A DNA stretch of 64,000 nucleotides from NCBI RefSeq assembly GCF_024347675.1, contig NZ_AP024881.1, positions 434,001 through 498,000 on the forward strand, written 5' to 3'. How positions within the stretch are numbered: the first letter of the stretch is position 1; the number at the start of each line of letters is the position of its first letter. A program made the translations under genes and the position numbers. The DNA comes from Vibrio ishigakensis (lineage in GTDB: Bacteria > Pseudomonadota > Gammaproteobacteria > Enterobacterales > Vibrionaceae). The notes below the pieces were generated by a model that made no database searches, had not been told where the DNA came from, and was given only the letters and a program-made list of their open reading frames with translations. Below are positions 18,072-28,508 of this stretch, piece after piece.

Positions 18072-18590
18072 TTAGAGAGAATCAGCGTATTCCGTTAGGA
18101 TCTGTTCACACCAGGTGGCGAGGCGTTCGTCGGTAAGATCGTACTGTGAGTCCTCATCTAGTGCCAAGCCTAAGAATTGGGTCTTATCCTCAGTCAGCGC
18201 CTTTGAACCGGTGAATTCATAGCCCTCCACGGGCCAGTAGCCGATGAATTTAGGCTGATGTGGCACCAGTTGCTCATGCAGAAGGCCCATAGCATCTAGA
18301 AACCATTCGCCATAACCTTCTTGGTCCCCAAGACCGAATAGCGCGACGTGTTTACCTGAGATTTGAATATCACCTAGCTTGTCCCAAATCTCATTCCAAT
18401 CCTCTTGCAACTCGCCAAAGTCCCAGGTGGAGATACCAAGGACCAGAAAGTCATAGTCATTGATCAGACTTAGTGGGGCATCCTTTACGTTGTGCAGGTC
18501 GACAATCTCTTCACCTATGATGTCGCGGATCTTCTCTGCTGCCATCTCGGTGTAACAGGTGGTTGAGCCGTAAAACAGTCCTATTTTCAT
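18072..18590 (-). CDS. fldB: Flavodoxin 2 (FldB)
   Basis: 172-residue FMN electron carrier (173 in E. coli). The FMN phosphate loop is [12 protein letters not shown] (about 8-19), and the isoalloxazine-flanking segments [12 protein letters not shown] (about 54-65) and [12 protein letters not shown] (about 86-97) are kept. In E. coli fldB is oxidant-induced and lies next to xerD exactly as here, divergently. It serves low-potential electron transfer in the cytoplasm. Confidence 0.95.
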   Translation of the reverse strand: MKIGLFYGSTTCYTEMAAEKIRDIIGEEIVDLHNVKDAPLSLINDYDFLVLGISTWDFGELQEDWNEIWDKLGDIQISGKHVALFGLGDQEGYGEWFLDAMGLLHEQLVPHQPKFIGYWPVEGYEFTGSKALTEDKTQFLGLALDEDSQYDLTDERLATWCEQILTEYADSL

Positions 18591-18714
18591 GCTATTCGTG
18601 TACTACTTGATCGGGGTGCAGGGATTTTACCTTTATTTTTCCAGCTTTGCAGTTAGTGTCAGCGCTTATCGGGTATACTTGGCTGATATAACAGAGGTAA
18701 TTGGGCGTTATCAC

Positions 18715-19608
18715 TTGTCAAATCAACACCTTATTGAGCAGTTTCTCGATGCTGCTTGGATGGAAAAAGGGTTATCCGAAAACACACTCGCTTCCTATCG
18801 ATTGGATCTCAGTAAATTAGACAACTGGCTACAAAGTATAGATGCGGAGCTCCTTAGCGTTTCACATGAGCAACTTCTTGATTATCAAACCTGGCTAGCA
18901 GAGCAGGGGTTTGCTCAGTCTAGCCGTGCACGTATGCTGTCGGCGATGCGTCGCATCTTTCAATATTTCCATCGGGAACGAATGCGTGATGATGATCCCT
19001 CAGCGCTGTTGATTCGCCCTAAACTGCCCAAGCGATTGCCTAAAGACATCAGTGAAGCCCAAGTCGATGCTTTGCTGGCCGCCCCCAATATCGAAGACAC
19101 CATAGAGCTTAGAGACAAGGCCATGCTTGAACTCTTGTATGCGACAGGTCTGCGTGTGACTGAGTTGGTGGGCTTGACCACAGAGAACATCAGTTTACGC
19201 CAAGGCGTGGTGCGTGTTGTGGGTAAGGGTGGCAAAGAGCGACTGGTTCCCATGGGTGAGAATGCTATCGATTGGATAGAGCGCTTTATGAATAAAGGAC
19301 GACCAGAGCTACTAGGTGAAACCTCGTCAGATGTGGTGTTTCCTAGCAAGCGTGCTCGCCAGATGACTCGTCAAACCTTCTGGCATCGTATTAAGCACTA
19401 CGCGACCCTTGCTGGAATAGATAGCGATTCGCTCTCTCCACACGTGTTGCGCCATGCCTTCGCCACACATTTATTGAACTACGGGGCAGATCTCAGGGTC
19501 GTACAGATGCTACTTGGACATAGTGACTTATCGACAACGCAAATTTATACTCATGTAGCAAAAGAACGATTAAAGCTGATCCATCAGCAACACCATCCAA
19601 GAGCCTAA
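18715..19608 (+). CDS. xerD: Tyrosine recombinase XerD
   Basis: Site-specific recombinase that with XerC resolves chromosome dimers at dif. From TTG 18715 it has 297 residues, against 298 in E. coli; longer upstream starts would overlap the fldB start and add non-homologous residues. All catalytic residues are present: R147, K171, H243, R246, H269 and nucleophile Y278, each one less than the E. coli number. N-terminal SAM-like core-binding domain at about 1-90. It heads a run xerD-dsbC-recJ conserved in E. coli. I see no dif site nearby, as expected. Confidence 0.96.
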   Translation: MSNQHLIEQFLDAAWMEKGLSENTLASYRLDLSKLDNWLQSIDAELLSVSHEQLLDYQTWLAEQGFAQSSRARMLSAMRRIFQYFHRERMRDDDPSALLIRPKLPKRLPKDISEAQVDALLAAPNIEDTIELRDKAMLELLYATGLRVTELVGLTTENISLRQGVVRVVGKGGKERLVPMGENAIDWIERFMNKGRPELLGETSSDVVFPSKRARQMTRQTFWHRIKHYATLAGIDSDSLSPHVLRHAFATHLLNYGADLRVVQMLLGHSDLSTTQIYTHVAKERLKLIHQQHHPRA

Positions 19609-19631
19609 TTCGGTTCTGCAAAGGAAACAAT

Positions 19632-20375
19632 ATGAAGCACTTATCTCGCACCCTTGGCTTAATTCTCTGCTCGCTGTTTGTGTTCAAAGCCAGTGCGGCC
19701 GATATAGACCAAGCGCAATTAAAAGAACGATTCGCCAAGATTGGCGTAACCATACTGCAAGCTGAGCCATCAGAGATGGATGGCATTTTAGAGCTGACTA
19801 CAGACCAGGGCACCTTTTATGCCTCACCTAAGGGCGACTTTTTTATCCCTGGTAAGCTGTACTCTCTCGACGAAAACGGTAAGTTTGAAGACGTAGTTGC
19901 AAAGCGTAACGGTCCAAAATTCATCAAGATGTTCAATGAGATGCAAGACGAGATGATCGTCTACAAGGCAAAAGATGAGAAATACGTGGTTACCGTATTC
20001 ACCGATATCTCTTGTGGTTACTGCTTGAAGCTTCATCGCGATATGAAAGCCTACAACGACCTTGGTATTACTATCCGCTATCTTGCCTTCCCACGTGCCG
20101 GTGCGACTAGCGATATCGGTACGCAGATGGCAAACATCTGGTGTAGTGACGACCCGCAAGCGGCAATGAACGATGCCAAACTGCGTGGTCAGAGTGTATC
20201 GGCTTCTGCTGACAAGATTAAACAGTGCCAAGACTTAGTGGTGAAGCAGCATCAACTGGGTCGAGCTATCGGTGTAACGGGTACCCCAGCGGTTTACACA
20301 CCAAACGGCGTTAACGTAGGTGGCTATCTTTCTCCAGAGGCGCTACTGCAACGCCTGCAAGCTGAAAAAAGCTAA
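19632..20375 (+). CDS. dsbC: Periplasmic disulfide isomerase DsbC
   Basis: 247 residues with a signal peptide ending near ASA-A (residue 22). An N-terminal dimerisation domain is followed by a thioredoxin domain with active site C128-G-Y-C131 and cis-proline loop GTPA. It shuffles wrong disulfides in the periplasm and is kept reduced by DsbD. It begins 23 bp after xerD. Confidence 0.96.
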   Translation: MKHLSRTLGLILCSLFVFKASAADIDQAQLKERFAKIGVTILQAEPSEMDGILELTTDQGTFYASPKGDFFIPGKLYSLDENGKFEDVVAKRNGPKFIKMFNEMQDEMIVYKAKDEKYVVTVFTDISCGYCLKLHRDMKAYNDLGITIRYLAFPRAGATSDIGTQMANIWCSDDPQAAMNDAKLRGQSVSASADKIKQCQDLVVKQHQLGRAIGVTGTPAVYTPNGVNVGGYLSPEALLQRLQAEKS

Positions 20376-20390
20376 TCTAGCTTTGTAATG

Positions 20391-20415
20391 AGCGCGGCTT
20401 GACCGCGCTTTTTTT
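20391..20415 (+). terminator. Terminator between dsbC and recJ
   Basis: AGCGCGG-CTTGA-CCGCGCT followed by a T-run. Only 23 bp before the recJ start, so recJ either depends on read-through or has a promoter that overlaps it. Confidence 0.85.
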
Positions 20416-20438
20416 CCTCTCAAATCTGTGTTGTCACC

Positions 20439-22178
20439 ATGATAGAAATCCAACGTCGTCCTGCCTGCGATATCTCGCATCTTCCTGATTCTCTCTCTCC
20501 TTTGATGCGTCGTGTATACGCTTCGAGGGGGGTTAACAGCGAAAGCCAACTCAACCGAGGTGCCAAGGGCTTGCTCTCGCCTGGTCAGTTGTATGGCATT
20601 GGTCCTGCTGCTGATCTTTTGATTGAAGCCATTGAGAGTAGCCAGCGAATTATCGTGGTAGGGGACTTTGATGCCGATGGCGCGACCAGTTCCGCTCTTT
20701 CGGTGTTAGCGCTTCGTATGCTCGGCTCAAGCAATGTGGACTATCTAGTGCCAAATCGCTTCGAGGACGGTTACGGCTTGAGCCCAGAGGTGGTTGACCA
20801 AGCCATCACCATGGGGGCTGAGCTGATCATGACGGTGGACAATGGCGTCTCTTCTATCGAGGGCGTGAAATATGCTAAGCAAAACAATATCAAGGTACTG
20901 GTAACCGATCACCACTTGCCGGGTCATGTTTTGCCAGAAGCTGATGCCATGGTTAACCCAAATTTGCATGAGTGTGATTTCCCTTCAAAAGCGCTGGCCG
21001 GGGTGGGAGTTGCCTTTTATCTGATGGCTGCGGTGCGCGCCAAGCTTCGTCAAAAGAACAGTTTTGCTGAGCGCGGTATTCCTGAGCCTAATCTTTCCGT
21101 GCTTCTAGACCTTGTGGCTCTAGGCACAGTCGCTGACGTTGTACCGCTGGATGAAAACAACCGCATCTTGGTGCATCAGGGCTTGCAACGCATTCGAGCG
21201 GGTAAGGGTAGACCCGGAATACAGGCGCTGATTGAGGTAGCCAAGAAGAACTCAAACCGTTTGGTGGCCTCTGACTTTGGCTTTGCCCTTGGACCGCGCA
21301 TCAATGCGGCGGGGCGCTTGGATGATATGTCGTTCGGCGTTGAACTGTTGATGAGCCAAAACATACATGCGGCGCGCCGTATGGCCTCGGAGCTAGATTC
21401 GCTGAACCAAACCCGAAAAGAGATTGAAGAGGGCATGAAGCAAGAGGCTATGGCTTTTTGTGAGAGGCTTCAGTTTAGCTCAGATAAAGAGATGCCCTAT
21501 GGCTTGGCACTGTTCCAGCGCGACTGGCACCAAGGCGTAATTGGGATTCTCGCCTCTCGCATCAAGGAGCAGTTCCACCGCCCTGTGATCGCCTTTGCCG
21601 ATGGTGGTGATGGCCTTATCAAGGGTTCTTGTCGCTCTATCGTGGGCCTGCACATGCGAGATACGCTAGACAAAATAGACGTGCAAAACCCAGACCTTAT
21701 CTTGAAGTTTGGTGGCCATGCTATGGCCGCTGGCCTCACTATTCGCGAAAAAGACTTTGAGCGCTTTTCTAAGCTATTTGATGAGTCGGTGCGTGAACAG
21801 CTAGAAGACCATGCTCTGAAAGGTATTGTTCTGTCCGATGGTGAACTCTCTCCTGAGGAGTTTAACATGCATACTGCCCAAGAGATCCGCCAGGGCGGTC
21901 CTTGGGGGCAGGCCTTCCCAGAGCCTATTTTCGATGGCGAGTTTAAGGTGCTGCACCAGAAACTCGTGGGCGAGAAGCACCTCAAGCTTATGCTAGAGCC
22001 ACTACACCGCTCGCACCCAACCAATATCATGGTAGATGCTATTGCCTTTAATGTGGACCTAAGACGCTGGCCTGACCCGGCAACCACCAAGGTTCGTCTA
22101 GCTTACCGCCTCGATATCAACGAGTTTCGTGGCAACCAGAGTATGCAACTCATGGTTGAGCATATCGAAGGCGCGTAA
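20439..22178 (+). CDS. recJ: Single-strand DNA 5'-3' exonuclease RecJ
   Basis: DHH-family nuclease, 579 residues (577 in E. coli), used in recombination and mismatch repair. Mn2+-binding motifs are GDFDADGATS (about 76-85), TVDNG (about 132) and TDHHLPG (about 155), with the DHHA1-domain motif GGHAMAAG (about 430). No strong ribosome binding site precedes the ATG. The downstream gene is prfB, as in E. coli. Confidence 0.96.
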   Translation: MIEIQRRPACDISHLPDSLSPLMRRVYASRGVNSESQLNRGAKGLLSPGQLYGIGPAADLLIEAIESSQRIIVVGDFDADGATSSALSVLALRMLGSSNVDYLVPNRFEDGYGLSPEVVDQAITMGAELIMTVDNGVSSIEGVKYAKQNNIKVLVTDHHLPGHVLPEADAMVNPNLHECDFPSKALAGVGVAFYLMAAVRAKLRQKNSFAERGIPEPNLSVLLDLVALGTVADVVPLDENNRILVHQGLQRIRAGKGRPGIQALIEVAKKNSNRLVASDFGFALGPRINAAGRLDDMSFGVELLMSQNIHAARRMASELDSLNQTRKEIEEGMKQEAMAFCERLQFSSDKEMPYGLALFQRDWHQGVIGILASRIKEQFHRPVIAFADGGDGLIKGSCRSIVGLHMRDTLDKIDVQNPDLILKFGGHAMAAGLTIREKDFERFSKLFDESVREQLEDHALKGIVLSDGELSPEEFNMHTAQEIRQGGPWGQAFPEPIFDGEFKVLHQKLVGEKHLKLMLEPLHRSHPTNIMVDAIAFNVDLRRWPDPATTKVRLAYRLDINEFRGNQSMQLMVEHIEGA

Positions 22179-22268
22179 AGCGTAAGGATTTAGTAAATTT
22201 TTCTGTATCTTGGTCACATTTTTGAGTAAAATTCTGCGGTTATTTTCTACTCAAATTATTGGCGAAAG

Positions 22269-23367
22269 ATGTTTGAAATCAATCCAGTCAAAAACCGCCT
22301 ACAGGACGTGTCTGAACGCACTAGTGTCCTGAGGGGGTACCTTTGACTATGACGCTAAGAAAGAGCGTCTAGAAGAGGTAAACGCAGAACTAGAACAGCC
22401 GGATGTATGGAACGAGCCTGAGCGAGCGCAAGCCCTAGGTAAAGAGCGTGCATCACTAGAAGCGGTTGTTGAGACCATAGACCAACTTGACCAAGGCGGC
22501 GAAGACGTTGAGGGCTTGCTTGAGCTAGCGGTTGAAGAAGAAGACCAAGAGACCTTTGATGAGATTGAACCTGAGCTAGCTGAGCTTGAAGCTAAGCTTG
22601 AGAAGCTTGAGTTCCGTCGTATGTTCGCTGGTGACCACGACGAGTCTGACTGCTATATCGACCTGCAATCAGGTTCTGGCGGCACAGAGGCGCAAGATTG
22701 GACCAACATGATGCTTCGCATGTATCTGCGTTGGGCTGAGTCTAAAGGCTTCAAGACCGAGGTTATCGAGGTTTCTGAGGGTGAAGTTGCTGGCCTTAAA
22801 GGCGCAACGGTTAAGATCTCTGGTGAGTATGCCTATGGCTGGCTACGTACTGAAACCGGTGTACACCGTTTGGTTCGTAAGTCTCCATTTGACTCTAGCG
22901 GCCGTCGTCACACCTCATTTGCGTCTGCGTTTGTGTATCCTGAGATTGATGACAACATTGAGATCGACATTAACCCAGCTGATCTACGTATCGACGTATA
23001 TCGTGCATCGGGCGCTGGTGGTCAGCACGTAAACACCACCGAATCTGCGGTACGTATTACTCACGTTCCAACCAACATTGTGGTGCAGTGTCAGAACGAC
23101 CGTTCTCAACATAAGAACAAAGACCAAGCGATGAAACAGCTTCGTGCGAAGCTATTCGAGTTTGAGCTTCAGAAGCAAAACGCTGAGAAGCAAGCAAACG
23201 AAGACGCTAAGTCTGACATCGGTTGGGGTAGCCAGATCCGTTCTTACGTATTGGATGACTCACGCATTAAAGACCTGCGTACTGGCGTTGAAAACCGCAA
23301 CACACAAGCCGTTCTTGATGGCGACCTAGACAAATTTATTGAAGCTAGCCTGAAATCAGGTTTATAA
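22269..23367 (+). CDS. prfB: Peptide chain release factor 2 (programmed +1 frameshift)
   Basis: RF2 releases peptides at UGA and UAA. Codons 1-25 run from ATG 22269 to CTT, then an in-frame TGA (22344-22346); a +1 shift onto GAC continues to the stop at 23365-23367, giving 365 residues, the same as E. coli. The anticodon-like SPF tripeptide is at 205-207 and the catalytic GGQ at 250-252. Efficient termination at the internal UGA when RF2 is plentiful makes this a self-regulating loop. It is followed by lysS after 39 bp. Confidence 0.97.
22331..22347 (+). promoter_or_regulatory. RF2 programmed frameshift site
   Basis: AGGGGG (Shine-Dalgarno-like) three bases ahead of CTT TGA C, with the same spacing as E. 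coli prfB. The SD-like element, the slippery CTT and the UGA-C stop context are the three known stimulators. Confidence 0.96.
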
Positions 23368-23406
23368 GCTTTTCACCGAAAAAGAATAAAACAGGATACA
23401 TCGAAA

Positions 23407-24924
23407 ATGACTGATGCTGTTCAAAACGAGAACCAACAAGAAGAGAATAAGCTGATTGCTGAGCGTCGTAGCAAGCTGGATCATATCCGCAAGAGCTGCA
23501 AAGCAAACGGCCACCCAAATGACTTCCGTCGTGAGCACCTAGCTGGCGACCTTCAAGCAGAATTCGGTGAAAAGACTAAGGAAGAGCTAGAAGAGCTTAA
23601 CCACATCGTAGCGATCGCTGGTCGTGTAATGGCGAAGCGTGGTCCTTTCCTAGCTATTCAAGAAACATCTGGCCGTATCCAAGCATATGCAGCAAAAGAT
23701 GTTCAAAAGCAGCTTAAAGAGCAATATCAAGGCCTAGATATCGGTGACATCATTGGTGTTAAAGGTGCGCTTCATAAGTCAGGTAAAGGCGACCTTTACG
23801 TGAACATGGAAGAGTACGAGCTACTAACTAAGGCTCTGCGCCCACTTCCTGAGAAGTTCCACGGTCTGACTGACCAAGAGATGCGTTACCGTCAGCGCTA
23901 CGTTGACCTTATCGTTAACGAAGATTCTCGTGAAGCATTCATCATCCGCTCTAAGCTGGTTTCATCTATCCGCAACTTCATGAGTTCTAAGGGTTACCTA
24001 GAAGTAGAAACCCCTATGATGCACGTGATCCCAGGTGGTGCAACGGCTCGCCCATTCATCACTCACCACAACGCACTAGACATCGATATGTACCTACGTG
24101 TTGCTCCAGAGCTTTACCTGAAGCGTCTAGTAGTAGGTGGTTTTGACCGCGTATTCGAGATCAACCGTAACTTCCGTAACGAAGGTCTGTCTCCTCGTCA
24201 CAACCCAGAATTCACTATGATGGAATTCTACCAAGCTTACGCTGACTACAAGGATCTGATGGATCTGACTGAAGAGATGCTAAGCACAGTGGCGATGGAC
24301 GTTCTAGGTTCAACCTCTATGCCTTACGGTGAAGAGACAGTTGAGTTTGGCGGCACTTACGCTCGCATGAGCATGTTCGAAGCTATCAAGCACTACAACC
24401 CTGACCACGTTGAGATCCAAGCGCTAACGGAAGCAGACCTAACTGACCGTGAGAAGATGGTTTCTATCGCGAAATCTGTACACGTTGAAGTAGAAAGCTT
24501 CTGGACTTGCGGACAGCTTCTTGAAGAGATCTTTGGTGAAACGGCTGAGCCTCAGCTAATTCAACCAACCTTCATCACTGGCTACCCAGCGGACATCTCG
24601 CCACTGGCTCGTCGTAGCGATGACAACCCGTTCTTCACTGACCGCTTTGAGTTCTTCATCGGTGGTCGCGAAGTAGCAAACGGCTTCTCAGAGCTTAACG
24701 ATGCAGAAGACCAAGATGCACGCTTCAAGGCGCAGGTAGATGCGAAAGATGCAGGTGACGACGAAGCTATGTACTACGACGCTGACTACATCACAGCGCT
24801 AGAGCACGGCCTACCGCCAACAGCAGGCCAAGGTATCGGTATCGACCGTCTAGCTATGCTGTTCACTAACACGCACACCATCCGTGATGTAATCCTATTC
24901 CCTGCAATGCGTCCGCAGCAGTAA
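23407..24924 (+). CDS. lysS: Lysyl-tRNA synthetase, class II
   Basis: 505 residues. An N-terminal OB-fold anticodon-binding domain (about 65-155) precedes the class II catalytic core with motif 2 around [21 protein letters not shown] (in two parts, about 257-277) and motif 3 GIGIDRLAM near the C-terminus. It charges tRNA-Lys; a tRNA-Lys(UUU) gene is in the rrn spacer of this window. Follows prfB in the conserved E. coli order, probably as one transcript. Confidence 0.97.
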   Translation: MTDAVQNENQQEENKLIAERRSKLDHIRKSCKANGHPNDFRREHLAGDLQAEFGEKTKEELEELNHIVAIAGRVMAKRGPFLAIQETSGRIQAYAAKDVQKQLKEQYQGLDIGDIIGVKGALHKSGKGDLYVNMEEYELLTKALRPLPEKFHGLTDQEMRYRQRYVDLIVNEDSREAFIIRSKLVSSIRNFMSSKGYLEVETPMMHVIPGGATARPFITHHNALDIDMYLRVAPELYLKRLVVGGFDRVFEINRNFRNEGLSPRHNPEFTMMEFYQAYADYKDLMDLTEEMLSTVAMDVLGSTSMPYGEETVEFGGTYARMSMFEAIKHYNPDHVEIQALTEADLTDREKMVSIAKSVHVEVESFWTCGQLLEEIFGETAEPQLIQPTFITGYPADISPLARRSDDNPFFTDRFEFFIGGREVANGFSELNDAEDQDARFKAQVDAKDAGDDEAMYYDADYITALEHGLPPTAGQGIGIDRLAMLFTNTHTIRDVILFPAMRPQQ

Positions 24925-24942
24925 TAGCGATTAACTGAATCG

Positions 24943-24973
24943 AAAACGCCACCTGATTAGGTGGCGTTTTTTT
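24943..24973. terminator. Terminator after lysS, shared with the CBS gene
   Basis: ACGCCACCT-GATT-AGGTGGCGT with A- and T-tails. The minus-strand gene stop touches its right edge. Confidence 0.9.
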
Positions 24974-25415
24974 ATGCGTCAACTTCTACCGGTTCAACTT
25001 CTTCCTGAAGCTCGAGAAGGTTGATGGCAACCGCAACAAAATCGCTGTCAGTGATAATACCCACTAAGGTTTGATTGGATATCACAGGTAAACAGCCTAC
25101 CTTGCGCTTTTGCATCATCATGGCGCTTTCGCGAAGGCCTGCTCTTGGTGATACGGTGAGAACATCCTTACGCATGGCGAGATTCAGTGGAGTTTCTAAG
25201 GTGTAGCATTCACTGTTTGGATTCAGTTGCAGGCTTGAGTCCTGGGCCGCCAATATGTCTCTTTGAGTAACCAAACCAAGCAACTTGTCTTCGGTGTCCA
25301 CAACAGGAACATGACGAATATCGTGCTCAGCCATCAACTTTTTGGCATCGGCTAGGGTATTGGAGCGCAACAGAGTGTAAGGGGTTCGAGTCATCAGCTC
25401 AGCGATTTTAATCAT
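24972..25415 (-). CDS. Two-CBS-domain protein
   Basis: 147 residues that are essentially two CBS motifs: MTRTPYTLLRSNTLADAKKL through GLVTQRDILA (about 8-56) and MRKDVLTVSPRAGL through GIITDSDFVAVA (about 81-129), with an acidic tail. CBS pairs bind adenosine nucleotides and often report energy charge. No fused effector domain is present, so a partner protein is likely but unknown. It stands alone. Confidence 0.88.
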   Translation of the reverse strand: MIKIAELMTRTPYTLLRSNTLADAKKLMAEHDIRHVPVVDTEDKLLGLVTQRDILAAQDSSLQLNPNSECYTLETPLNLAMRKDVLTVSPRAGLRESAMMMQKRKVGCLPVISNQTLVGIITDSDFVAVAINLLELQEEVEPVEVDA

Positions 25416-25572
25416 AGCGATCTCCTGTTAGGTCCATCTGACTTAACTATAGATAGAGGCCTTGATCGAAACTTTGATTTAACCCCAAAAAACACGCAAA
25501 AATTTAACGATTATTTTACTTGCCTGAGCCTGCTCAAAGAACCCGATAAACAAGGGGAGTGTAGAACTTTCC

Positions 25573-25600
25573 TTGACCTTATATGGTGGCAATCTATACT
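25573..25600 (+). promoter_or_regulatory. Probable queA promoter
   Basis: TTGACC, 16-bp spacer, TATACT; near-consensus sigma70 promoter 40 bp before the queA start codon. Confidence 0.75.
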
Positions 25601-25639
25601 AGCGCACTGCAAAAAATTTAGCCTAGGATCGTTGAGCCC

Positions 25640-26692
25640 ATGCAAGTTTCTGATTTCAATTTTGAACTCCCTGATGAGTTGATCGCACGCTACCCGATGG
25701 AGGAGCGTACCGCCAGTCGTCTGCTTAAATTAGACGGTAATTCTGGTCAGATCCAAGACAAGGGGTTCACCGATATTCTGGACTCTATTCAAGAGGGTGA
25801 CTTGTTGGTATTTAACAATACCCGAGTGATCCCAGCACGCGTTTTCGGTCGCAAGGCCAGTGGCGGTAAGATTGAGGTTCTGGTTGAGCGTATGCTTGAT
25901 GAGCACTCTATCCTTGCTCATGTTCGTTCTTCAAAGGCGCCTAAGCCGGGTGCACAGCTGTTCCTTGGTGAGAACGACCAGTATGAAGCCGAGATGGTGG
26001 CACGCCACGACGCACTGTTTGAGCTTAAGTTTACCTCTGACAAAGCCGTGCTGCAGATCCTAGAAGAAGTGGGACACATGCCTCTTCCTCCTTATATCGA
26101 CCGTCCTGATGAAGATTCAGACCAAGAGCGCTACCAAACGGTTTATAACGAAAAACCAGGCGCTGTTGCTGCGCCAACGGCTGGTCTGCACTTCGATGAA
26201 GCTATCCTAGAAAAGATTCAGGCTAAGGGCGCTAAGCTTGCCTTTGTTACCTTGCACGTGGGTGCCGGCACCTTCCAACCAGTGCGCGTTGATAACATCC
26301 TCGAGCACCACATGCATGCTGAGTATGTTGAGGTAACTGAAGAGGTGGTAAACACCATCCTTGAGACCAAGAAAAACGGCGGTCGTGTTATTGCTGTAGG
26401 GACGACCTCAGTTCGCTCTTTAGAGAGTGCCGCGCAAGATGCTGTTAAGAAAGGCACTGAGCTTAAGCCATTCTTTGGTGATACCGACATCTTTATCTAC
26501 CCAGGCTATGAGTTCCAACTTATCGATGGCCTGTTAACCAACTTCCACCTGCCTGAATCTACCCTGATCATGCTAGTGAGCGCGTTTGCAGGTTACGATA
26601 ATGTAATGAATGCCTACAAGCATGCAGTAGAGCAGAAGTATCGTTTCTTTAGCTACGGCGATGCAATGTTTGTGACTCGTAAGGGTCTATAA
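25640..26692 (+). CDS. queA: S-adenosylmethionine:tRNA ribosyltransferase-isomerase
   Basis: 350 residues (356 in E. coli), covering the family: [56 protein letters not shown] and [19 protein letters not shown]. It moves the ribosyl part of SAM onto preQ1-tRNA, giving epoxyqueuosine. Tgt, the preceding step, is encoded directly downstream. Confidence 0.97.
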   Translation: MQVSDFNFELPDELIARYPMEERTASRLLKLDGNSGQIQDKGFTDILDSIQEGDLLVFNNTRVIPARVFGRKASGGKIEVLVERMLDEHSILAHVRSSKAPKPGAQLFLGENDQYEAEMVARHDALFELKFTSDKAVLQILEEVGHMPLPPYIDRPDEDSDQERYQTVYNEKPGAVAAPTAGLHFDEAILEKIQAKGAKLAFVTLHVGAGTFQPVRVDNILEHHMHAEYVEVTEEVVNTILETKKNGGRVIAVGTTSVRSLESAAQDAVKKGTELKPFFGDTDIFIYPGYEFQLIDGLLTNFHLPESTLIMLVSAFAGYDNVMNAYKHAVEQKYRFFSYGDAMFVTRKGL

Positions 26693-26835
26693 GCGCAATT
26701 TTAGAATGCAAAGTCTGGTCGGATTAACATTCGGCTAGTCAGGGTGAGGGCGGTATACTCTCACCAATTTTTCGTGCCCGTAATGGGACACTCTTAATTA
26801 GGAACTTTATCCACTCTGGATATGTCCTAAACTAA

Positions 26836-28008
<1,173 letters not shown>

Positions 28009-28015
28009 TCATTTC

Positions 28016-28096
28016 ATAGGGCAAATGCTTCAACAAATTGTTGCATTTGCCCTATTAGTATTTGGCTTTTCCCCTTGAAAAACCAAGGGAAAAGCC
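28016..28096 (+). other. Two long hairpins between tgt and yajC
   Basis: First: ATAGGGCAAATGC (28016-28028) with the matching GCATTTGCCCTAT arm about 14 bp later. Second: GGCTTTTCCC (28064-28073) with GGGAAAAGCC (28087-28096). Neither has a proper T-tail, so they may be weak terminators, processing sites or transcript-end protectors between tgt and yajC. Confidence 0.6.
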
Positions 28097-28150
28097 TCAT
28101 GTATTACTATAACTTTATTTTTTGATTCTTTTGAAAGGGGATTTTTTGTA

Positions 28151-28486
28151 ATGAGTTTATTCATTTCTCAAGCTCATGCTGCAGCTGAAGGCGCACCACA
28201 AGGTGGCGGTTTTGAAATGCTAATCATGCTAGGTATGTTCGCGGTAATTTTCTACTTCATGATTTACCGTCCACAATCTAAGCGCGTTAAAGAGCATAAG
28301 AACCTTATCGCTTCTATGTCTAAGGGTGACGAAATCCTAACTAGCGGTGGCCTAGTGGGTAAGATCACTAACATCTCTGAAGAGAACGATTTTGTTGCGA
28401 TCGAGCTAAACCAAAATAACGAAGTTGTAATCAAGAAAGAATTCGTTACTGCAGTGCTACCAAAGGGTACGCTGAAATCTCTATAA
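28151..28486 (+). CDS. yajC: Sec translocon accessory subunit YajC
   Basis: 111 residues with one N-terminal membrane segment (about 23-41, ending MIYRPQSKR) and a cytoplasmic domain [14 protein letters not shown] typical of YajC. It joins SecDF-YidC around SecYEG. Ahead of secD by 22 bp, the standard order. Confidence 0.95.
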   Translation: MSLFISQAHAAAEGAPQGGGFEMLIMLGMFAVIFYFMIYRPQSKRVKEHKNLIASMSKGDEILTSGGLVGKITNISEENDFVAIELNQNNEVVIKKEFVTAVLPKGTLKSL

Positions 28487-28508
28487 AAACAGCTTAAGGA
28501 TCCTCGCT

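Noticed and set aside
20391..20415. A promoterless recJ cut off by the terminator
   Set aside because: The terminator is close, but recJ is intact and essential pathway order is conserved; a promoter inside dsbC or read-through is more likely than a dead gene.
22344..22346. prfB as a pseudogene because of the in-frame TGA
   Set aside because: The AGGGGG element and CTT-TGA-C shift site are intact, and the joined product is 365 residues with GGQ and SPF motifs in place.
28100..28508. A VemP-like arrest peptide upstream of secDF
   Set aside because: VemP governs the separate secDF2 set in some vibrios. Here yajC directly precedes secD and no long exported ORF with an arrest end is present.
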